DNA of 39,703 nucleotides from an uncultured Oscillospiraceae bacterium (GTDB taxonomy: Bacteria; Bacillota; Clostridia; Oscillospirales; Acutalibacteraceae), in the NCBI GenBank assembly GCA_900549055.1, contig URNB01000010.1, positions 1-39,703 on the forward strand. Reading direction: 5' to 3'. Shown piece after piece: positions 33,675 through 39,703 of this stretch (position 1 is the first letter of the stretch; the number at the start of each line of letters is the position of its first letter). Both the position numbers and the translations under genes were made by a program. Below the pieces are notes generated by a model that searched no databases, was not told the DNA's origin, and worked only from the letters and a program-made list of their open reading frames with translations.

Positions 33675-34956
33675 CGCACGTAAAACCGCCGTAAACGCCC
33701 TAATGCGTGTAAACTGCGGCGCGGCGTACTCTAATATAGTGCTCAATGAGGTTTTATCGAAATCGGAACTGACGGGAGCTGACAGGGCGCTTGCCTCCGC
33801 GCTGTTTTACGGCGTGCTTGACCGTAAAATAACCCTTGATTACATTATTTCGCAGTTTGTAAAAACCCCCGTGAAAAAAATAGCGCCGCTTACAATAAAC
33901 ACTTTAAGAACCGCCGTTTACCAGATATATTATATGGATAAAATACCCGACAGCGCCGCGGTAAACGAGGCGGTAAAGCTTGTAAAAGGCTCAAAGGAAA
34001 GCGGAAACTCAGGCTTTGTAAACGCGGTCTTGCGAAATATTTTGCGAAACAGAGTAAAGCTGCCCGATGGCAGTGATATAAAGTCACTTTCGGTAAAATA
34101 TTCCTGTCCCGCCGCTGTTGTGGGGTCGTTTGTAAAGGACTACGGTACCGAAACCGCAAAGCAGCTTTTAATTGCAAGCCTTGATACCCCGCCGCTTACC
34201 GTGCGGGTAAATACCTTAAAAATAAGCGCCGAGGAATTGGCGGGGAAACTGAAAGAACAGGGAATTACTGCCGAAATAAGCGAAGATAAAAACGCGCTTG
34301 TTTTAAAGCACTGCTCCGATATTTCGGAAAACGAGCTTTATAAATCGGGGCTTTTCTATGCACAGGATCTTGCTTCTCAAAGGGCGGTCGGTGCGGCAGA
34401 TCCGAAGCCGGGGGAAAGAGTGCTTGATATATGCGCTGCTCCCGGCGGCAAGAGCTTTACCGCGGCAATGCTTATGCAAAACGCGGGCGAAATAATTTCC
34501 TGCGATTTGTACGAACAGCGCGTAAGACTTATCGAAAGCGGTGCACAGAGACTCGGAATCGGCATTATAAAGCCGAAAACGGCAAACGCCGAAATTTATG
34601 ATGAAACCCTCGGCGAATTCGATTTGGTGCTGTGTGATGTTCCCTGCTCTGGGCTGGGCGTATTGCGCCGCAAGCCCGAAATTAAATATAAAGGTGTTTG
34701 CCTTGACGAAACGCTTACACAAACGCAGCTTAAAATACTTGAAAACGCTGCACGGTATGTTAAAACGGGCGGCAGAATTTTATATTCCACCTGCACGTTA
34801 AGGCAAAACGAAAATGAAAATCTTGTAAATTCGTTTATTATGCGTTATAATATGTTCCGTAAAGCGTATGAACACACATATATGCCGCATATTGATAAAA
34901 CAGACGGGTTCTACTGCGCGTTACTGATAAAGGAGGGAAACGCTCCGCTTGAGTAA
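33667..34956 (+). CDS. rsmB: 16S rRNA (cytosine967-C5)-methyltransferase RsmB
   Basis: RsmB methylates C967 of 16S rRNA. The 429-residue product has an N-terminal NusB-like RNA-binding domain (about 1-130, with DRALASALFYGVLDRK), a SAM site in LDICAAPGGKSF, and the catalytic pair of cysteines in DVPCSGLG and YSTCTLR. ATG 33667 with GAGG upstream gives MADARKTAVNAL; a TTG at 33655 is less likely. The rlmN start lies inside its last codons. Confidence 0.95.
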   Translation: MADARKTAVNALMRVNCGAAYSNIVLNEVLSKSELTGADRALASALFYGVLDRKITLDYIISQFVKTPVKKIAPLTINTLRTAVYQIYYMDKIPDSAAVNEAVKLVKGSKESGNSGFVNAVLRNILRNRVKLPDGSDIKSLSVKYSCPAAVVGSFVKDYGTETAKQLLIASLDTPPLTVRVNTLKISAEELAGKLKEQGITAEISEDKNALVLKHCSDISENELYKSGLFYAQDLASQRAVGAADPKPGERVLDICAAPGGKSFTAAMLMQNAGEIISCDLYEQRVRLIESGAQRLGIGIIKPKTANAEIYDETLGEFDLVLCDVPCSGLGVLRRKPEIKYKGVCLDETLTQTQLKILENAARYVKTGGRILYSTCTLRQNENENLVNSFIMRYNMFRKAYEHTYMPHIDKTDGFYCALLIKEGNAPLE

Positions 34957-36001
34957 AATCGATATAAGGTCAATGTATCTGCCCGAGCTTGAAAATTATT
35001 TATCCGAAATGGGCGAGCCGCGCTTTCGCGCAAAGCAGATATTTCACTGGCTGCAGTCGGGCGTTACCGATTTTGACGAAATGACCGACATTTCAAAAGC
35101 GCTGCGCGAAAGGCTTAAAGCTGACGCATATATTGCAGGCGCCGAAACCGAGCGCAGGTATGCATCACGCCTCGATGAAACGGTGAAATACGTTTTCCGC
35201 CTTTTTGACGGCGAGCTTATTGAAACCGTGCTGATGAAATACGAGCATGGGTACACCGTTTGCATTTCAACGCAGGTGGGCTGCCGAATGGGCTGCAAAT
35301 TTTGCGCCTCGGGCATAAACGGACTTACAAGAAGTCTCACGGCTTCCGAAATGCTGGCGCAGATAACGGCGGTTCAGCGGGATAATAACATACGCGTTTC
35401 CAATATAGTTATGATGGGCATGGGCGAGCCGCTTGACAATTTTGATAATTCGGTGCGGTTTTTAAAGCTTGTATCGGATGAAAACGGGCTTAATATAGGG
35501 CTTCGCCACATATCCCTTTCCACCTCGGGTGTGGTGTCGGGCATAAAAAAGCTCAAGGAATACAATCTTCCCATAACGCTGTCAATTTCGCTGCACGCCC
35601 CGAGCGACGATATACGTTCTTCCGTAATGCCCGTTAACAAGCGGTGGAATATAGATGAGCTGCTTGCCGCCTGCAAAGAGTACCAAGCGGTCACCACAAG
35701 GCGAATTTCCTTTGAATACGCGCTGATAGACGGCGTAAATAATTCCGACGCCTGCGCGGATATGCTGGCAAAAAAGCTCAAGGGCATTATGTGCCATGTT
35801 AATCTTATACCTGCAAATCCGGTAAAGGAGAATTCCTTTAAAAAGCCGGACAGAAATAAAATACTCCGTTTTAAAGAAAGGCTTGCCGCAAACGGCGTGA
35901 ACGCTACGGTGCGCCGAACGCTGGGGGCGGATATAGACGCCTCGTGCGGGCAGCTCAGAAAACGGGTAAAGGAGGGTGAAAGCATTGCAGATATTCAGTA
36001 A
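34949..36001 (+). CDS. rlmN: Dual-specificity 23S rRNA/tRNA adenine-C2 methyltransferase RlmN
   Basis: RlmN is a radical-SAM enzyme that methylates C2 of A2503 in 23S rRNA and A37 in some tRNAs. The 350-residue product has RAKQIFHWL near the N-terminus, the radical-SAM cysteines in CRMGCKFC, MGMGEPLDN for SAM binding, and the C-terminal Cys in DIDASCGQLR that forms the methylated intermediate. The start is TTG with GGAGGG 11 bases upstream; the N-terminus it gives matches the family. Confidence 0.96.
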   Translation: MSKIDIRSMYLPELENYLSEMGEPRFRAKQIFHWLQSGVTDFDEMTDISKALRERLKADAYIAGAETERRYASRLDETVKYVFRLFDGELIETVLMKYEHGYTVCISTQVGCRMGCKFCASGINGLTRSLTASEMLAQITAVQRDNNIRVSNIVMMGMGEPLDNFDNSVRFLKLVSDENGLNIGLRHISLSTSGVVSGIKKLKEYNLPITLSISLHAPSDDIRSSVMPVNKRWNIDELLAACKEYQAVTTRRISFEYALIDGVNNSDACADMLAKKLKGIMCHVNLIPANPVKENSFKKPDRNKILRFKERLAANGVNATVRRTLGADIDASCGQLRKRVKEGESIADIQ

Positions 36002-36710
36002 AACCGACAGAGGACGGGTGCGTACCGATAATCAGGACGCCTACTTTGCCGGTAAAATAACCGACGGCTCGGTTTTCGCGGTGGTTTGTGACGGCATGGG
36101 GGGAGCCAATGCCGGAAACGTTGCAAGCGAGCTTGCCGTGCGGCATATTTCGGAGTATGTTATACGCTCCTACCGAGACGGAATGGATATGACCGACACC
36201 GAAAAAACGCTTAAAAACGCTATTGTGAGCGCGAATATATCGCTTTATGATAAGGCGGTAAACAACGCGGAGCTCGCCGGCATGGGAACAACCGCCGTCG
36301 CAGCGTTTGTAAAGGACGGTACGGCGGTTATAGCCCATGTGGGGGATAGCCGAATTTACCTTGTAAACGGTGAGATAAAACAGCTGACCCGCGACCACTC
36401 GGTAGTACAGTCGCTTATAGAGAGCGGGAAAATAACCCCCGAGGATGCAAAGGTTCACCCGCGCAAAAACGTTATTACAAGGGCGCTGGGCGCCGAAGAG
36501 AATGTGGCGGTTGACAGCGATTGTCTTACACTGTCCGACGGCGATACGCTGCTGCTTTGCTCGGACGGGCTTACAAATTTCCTTGACGATAAGGATATTT
36601 TAAAGGTCTTTCAAAATAACGATATATCCGCGGTTGCCGAAAGGTTGGTTGAAGAGGCCAACGAAAACGGCGGCGGCGATAATATAACGGTTGTCACGGT
36701 TACAAAGTAA
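35985..36710 (+). CDS. prpC: PP2C-family Ser/Thr protein phosphatase PrpC (Stp)
   Basis: This phosphatase reverses phosphorylation by the PASTA kinase encoded next. The 241-residue product has the PP2C metal motifs: RTDNQDAY, VVCDGMGG, GDSRIYL, CSDGLTN and GGGDNITVV, with all expected Asp residues. The TTG at 35985 is preferred because AGGAGG lies nine bases upstream; the GTG at 35976 would abut that site. It overlaps rlmN by 17 bases and is 21 bases before prkC. Confidence 0.95.
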   Translation: MQIFSKTDRGRVRTDNQDAYFAGKITDGSVFAVVCDGMGGANAGNVASELAVRHISEYVIRSYRDGMDMTDTEKTLKNAIVSANISLYDKAVNNAELAGMGTTAVAAFVKDGTAVIAHVGDSRIYLVNGEIKQLTRDHSVVQSLIESGKITPEDAKVHPRKNVITRALGAEENVAVDSDCLTLSDGDTLLLCSDGLTNFLDDKDILKVFQNNDISAVAERLVEEANENGGGDNITVVTVTK

Positions 36711-36731
36711 CGTCAGAAAGGATAAAAACAT

Positions 36732-38735
36732 ATGGATAAATTTGTAGGAAAACGGCTTGACGGCAGATATGAGATTAAGGAAATAATCGGCGTAGGCGGT
36801 ATGGCGGTAGTATACAAGGCATACGATAATCAGGAAAACCGTATAGTGGCGGTTAAAATCCTGAAAGAAGAATTTATTTCAAACGAGGAGTTTGTCCGCC
36901 GCTTTAAAAACGAATCAAAGGCTATTGCAATGCTTTCCCACCCGAATATTGTAAAGGTGTTTGACGTTAGCTTCGGCGACCTTATACAGTATATCGTAAT
37001 GGAATACATTGAGGGCATTACCCTTAAGGAGTACATCGAGCGTGAGGGCAGCCTGCGTTGGAAGGACGCGGTGCACTTCACCATTCAGATATTAAAGGGA
37101 CTCCAGCACGCGCACGATAAGGGCATTGTGCACAGAGACGTAAAGCCGCAGAATATAATGGTGCTGCCCGACGGCACCATTAAGGTGACCGATTTCGGCA
37201 TTGCCCGCTTTGCAAGGAGCGAGCAGCGCACCATAACTGATAAGGCTATAGGCTCGGTTCATTACATCAGCCCCGAGCAGGCAAGGGGAGAGCGTACCGA
37301 TGAAAAGACCGATATTTACTCGGTAGGCGTTATGCTTTACGAAATGCTTACGGGTCAATTGCCCTTCCAGGCGGAAAGCGCGGTTTCGGTTGCTATAATG
37401 CAGCTGCAGCGCGACCCGCAGCTGCCCACCGAGATAAACGGCTCGATTCCGTTGGGGCTTGAGCAGATAACCATGCACGCAATGCAGAAAAACCCCGAGC
37501 GCCGCTATCAGTCGGCTTCCGAAATGCTGTGCGACCTCGGCGCTTTCAGAAAAGACCCGTCGCTCACCTTTGATTATTCCTATTTTGTGGACGATTCTCC
37601 CACAAAATTTGCTCCCGCCGCATTTGATTACGACAGTGTTCAGATACCCGAGCGCGAGGAGGAAGAACCCAAGGAAAAGAATAATATGATTCCGATACTG
37701 GCGGGCATTGCCGTAACGCTGGTTATCGCTATAGTTATACTTGCGGCAATATTTGTGCCGAAACTTTTATCGAGCACGGGTTCAGAGCTTACCTGCCCGA
37801 AATTTGTAGGTCAAAAGCTTGAGGACGTAACCTCAAACGATGAATACAAGGCAAACTTTAAGTTTGAGGAAAAATGGGAGTCCAACGCCGATTACGCTTA
37901 CGGATATATCTATGAGCAGTCAAAGGCAGAGGGGCAAAAGCTTAAAAAAGGCGCTACCATAACCCTGTTTATCAGCAAGGGGCAGTCTACAACAAAGGTG
38001 CCCGATGTTTACGGCAAGACCGAATCCGCCGGCGTTTCAGAGCTTAAGGCGGCGGGCTTTACCACCGTTATAACCGAAATGCCCAGCGAGGACGTTGAAA
38101 AGGGTCTTATTATAAAGACCTCGCCGCAACGCACCGAGGTTGTTGAAGAAAACGCCAAGATTACCGTTTATGTAAGCTCGGGCAAGACTATACAGAACGT
38201 TAACGCTCCGTCGGTTACCACCATGAAACAGGCGGACGCCGAAAAGCTTTTGAAGGACAAAAAGCTTATTGCCGAGGTTGAAGAGGTTTATTACTCAAAG
38301 GGCAGCGGCTATGAGTATGCGCCGGTGGGCTACGTTATTAAGCAAGAGCCGGCAAGCGGCAGCAGCATCGCCGAGGGCTCGACCGTTAAGATATATGTAA
38401 ATAAAGGCTTCTCGGCTAATATAACCGTCAGCCTGCCGAGCGATCTGCAGCTGGAGCAGTATTATATATCGCTTTGGGAGGACGGCGTAGCGGTTGCCGA
38501 AAGCAAAATGCTTGACGCCACACAGCTCAGCAAGTACACCTTTGAAAATGTCACTTCAAAGCGAGACAGCGGCACTTACACGGTAAAAATAAGGTCTGCT
38601 TCAAGCAAAGCGCTTGATTATCAGGTAATAACCGTGGACTTCAAAGAGGGTACAGCCAAGCGAGTGGGCAGTTACGACGATTATAAAAAGCTGGATGCCG
38701 ATACTTCTTCGTCCGATAACGAGGATTTCAATTGA
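36732..38735 (+). CDS. prkC: PASTA-domain Ser/Thr protein kinase PrkC
   Basis: PrkC/Stk kinases bind muropeptides or lipid II outside and control wall growth, germination or division inside. The 667-residue product has a kinase domain (about 10-275) with GVGGMAVVYKA, Lys42, the HRD triad at 134-136 followed by VKPQN, and DFGIARF. One membrane segment lies at about 319-345. Three PASTA domains follow, beginning near CPKFVGQKLED, KVPDVYGKTES and NAPSVTTMKQA. A further domain of about 100 residues (from NKGFSANITVSL) without PASTA character ends in an acidic DSSSDNEDFN tail. The rsgA start overlaps its stop. Confidence 0.96.
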   Translation: MDKFVGKRLDGRYEIKEIIGVGGMAVVYKAYDNQENRIVAVKILKEEFISNEEFVRRFKNESKAIAMLSHPNIVKVFDVSFGDLIQYIVMEYIEGITLKEYIEREGSLRWKDAVHFTIQILKGLQHAHDKGIVHRDVKPQNIMVLPDGTIKVTDFGIARFARSEQRTITDKAIGSVHYISPEQARGERTDEKTDIYSVGVMLYEMLTGQLPFQAESAVSVAIMQLQRDPQLPTEINGSIPLGLEQITMHAMQKNPERRYQSASEMLCDLGAFRKDPSLTFDYSYFVDDSPTKFAPAAFDYDSVQIPEREEEEPKEKNNMIPILAGIAVTLVIAIVILAAIFVPKLLSSTGSELTCPKFVGQKLEDVTSNDEYKANFKFEEKWESNADYAYGYIYEQSKAEGQKLKKGATITLFISKGQSTTKVPDVYGKTESAGVSELKAAGFTTVITEMPSEDVEKGLIIKTSPQRTEVVEENAKITVYVSSGKTIQNVNAPSVTTMKQADAEKLLKDKKLIAEVEEVYYSKGSGYEYAPVGYVIKQEPASGSSIAEGSTVKIYVNKGFSANITVSLPSDLQLEQYYISLWEDGVAVAESKMLDATQLSKYTFENVTSKRDSGTYTVKIRSASSKALDYQVITVDFKEGTAKRVGSYDDYKKLDADTSSSDNEDFN

Positions 38736-39607
38736 CAGGTATAATTATTAAAGCGCTGTCGGGGTTTTATTATATTGACGACGGCAGCGCGGTATATGAA
38801 TGCAGGGCAAGGGGAAATTTCCGCAAAAGCGGAATTTCCCCTTTGGTCGGAGATAGGGCGGAATTTGAATTATCGGGCGGCAGCGGCGTTGTCACCGCTG
38901 TTTTGCCGCGCAAAAATTTTCTTTCCCGCCCGCCTGTTGCAAATATCGACAGGCTTTTTATAGTTTCATCATTTGAAAACCCCGCTCCCAACGAATACAT
39001 AATAGACCGCCTTACGGCGATTGCCGTGTACCACGGAATAGAGCCGATTATTGTATTTAACAAGTGCGACGCGGGGGATTTCAGCTGCTGGGAGAGTATT
39101 TATCGCGCCGCAGGCTTCAGGGTGTTTACCGTATCCGCCGAAACGGGTGAGGGAATAGACGCGCTTAAAAGTGAATTTTCGAACGGAATAAGTGTTCTGA
39201 CGGGCAACTCCGGCGTCGGGAAATCGAGCATTTTAAACCGCATTTTCGGAAATACCGCGCTTAAAACAGGGGAAGTCAGCGAAAAGCTCGGCAGAGGCCG
39301 CCACACCACCCGCCATACAGAGCTGCTGCGCCTGACGGACGGCGGTTATATTGCCGATACACCGGGCTTTTCCTCGCTTGAAACGGGCGGCGACTATGAA
39401 TTTAAGGAAAGGCTCATTTCCTGTTTCCCCGATTTATATGAATACAGCGGCGGCTGCCGCTTTACTTCCTGCACGCACACCTGCGAAAAGGGGTGCGGGG
39501 TTATTGCGGCGGCTGAAAACGGCGAAATACAAAAAAGCCGCCTTGAATCATACAAAGCGCTTTTTGAAGAGCTGAAGGATATAAAGCCGTGGCAGGCAAA
39601 GCGTTAA
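38732..39607 (+). CDS. rsgA: Ribosome small-subunit-dependent GTPase RsgA
   Basis: RsgA (YloQ/CpgA) is a circularly permuted GTPase that checks late 30S assembly. The 291-residue product has an N-terminal OB fold (1-70), G4 FNKCD, then G1 GNSGVGKSS, G2 GRGRHTT and G3 DTPGF in the permuted order. A C-terminal zinc site is made by CRFTSCTHTCEKGC. The TTG start at 38732 overlaps the prkC stop. The usual next genes, rpe and thiN, are not in the window. Confidence 0.96.
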   Translation: MTGIIIKALSGFYYIDDGSAVYECRARGNFRKSGISPLVGDRAEFELSGGSGVVTAVLPRKNFLSRPPVANIDRLFIVSSFENPAPNEYIIDRLTAIAVYHGIEPIIVFNKCDAGDFSCWESIYRAAGFRVFTVSAETGEGIDALKSEFSNGISVLTGNSGVGKSSILNRIFGNTALKTGEVSEKLGRGRHTTRHTELLRLTDGGYIADTPGFSSLETGGDYEFKERLISCFPDLYEYSGGCRFTSCTHTCEKGCGVIAAAENGEIQKSRLESYKALFEELKDIKPWQAKR

Positions 39608-39663
39608 AAACCTGCTCGCTGCGGCTTTATGGGCAACGGAAATTTTTTCGTAAATTCTCAAAG

Positions 39664-39694
39664 TAAATGCAACAGTACGAAAAGGTTGCATTTA
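39664..39694. repeat. Perfect inverted repeat near window end
   Basis: TAAATGCAAC (39664-39673) and GTTGCATTTA (39685-39694) are perfect inverted repeats around an 11-base loop. No T run follows within the visible bases, so it is not a clear terminator. It is about 57 bases past the rsgA stop and may be the edge of a larger element outside the window. Confidence 0.5.
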
Positions 39695-39703
39695 TCGTGA
39701 AAA

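Overview
The window reads as chromosomal core DNA of an anaerobic Firmicute of class Clostridia, with moderate GC and gene order typical of gut Oscillospirales/Ruminococcaceae-like lineages. This placement is inferred from gene content, such as a CwlD-type spore amidase, RemA, PASTA kinase PrkC and a DUF6472 protein, and from operon order; no rRNA is present. Almost everything is coded, with overlaps of 1-29 nt between many neighbours. No prophage, insertion sequence with a transposase, CRISPR array, tRNA or rRNA was seen.

Region 1 (1-5300). A groES-groEL operon on the minus strand has a clear sigma-A promoter and a terminator but no visible CIRCE operator. A plus-strand cwlD-radA pair follows, then a 48-residue cysteine-rich gene on the minus strand. 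Three copies of one unusual repeat punctuate this stretch: a truncated copy at 1-46, a full copy at 2265-2520, and an inverted full copy at 4849-5102. The repeat is about 255 bp with imperfect 12-bp terminal inverted repeats flanked by TA, and its interior is almost entirely six consecutive perfect or near-perfect hairpins. One hairpin is flipped between the two full copies, the two ends show a compensatory base change, and the right end places a -35-like box 16-18 bp from a -10-like box in the flank. It is the most unusual thing in the window.

Region 2 (5301-22089, plus strand). This is a long co-directional run. It opens with a lipoprotein carrying Ca-binding-like repeats and a two-component pair. 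It continues with a DUF1385 membrane protein, prmC, recA, recX, rimO, pgsA, cysE, a TIM-barrel isomerase, cysS, a TrmN6-like methyltransferase, rsmI, an LCP-family wall-polymer ligase, a CmpB-family membrane protein, a 59-residue DUF6472 protein and plsC. A strong hairpin at 22090-22126 ends the run and also serves the convergent operon.

Region 3 (22144-27614, minus strand). A probable operon runs crtO-like acyltransferase, MGDG/UgtP-type glycosyltransferase, PAP2 phosphatase-like membrane protein, pcrA helicase and a multi-pass membrane protein. The first three suggest synthesis of an acylated glycolipid.

Region 4 (27818-39607, plus strand). This is the classic Firmicutes cluster yicC-remA-gmk-rpoZ-priA-def-fmt-rsmB-rlmN-prpC-prkC-rsgA. 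It links GMP kinase, the omega subunit, replication restart, translation initiation and rRNA modification, and a Ser/Thr kinase/phosphatase pair that senses the wall. coaBC, which sits between rpoZ and priA in Bacillus subtilis, is absent here. The window ends just after rsgA in an inverted repeat of unknown role.
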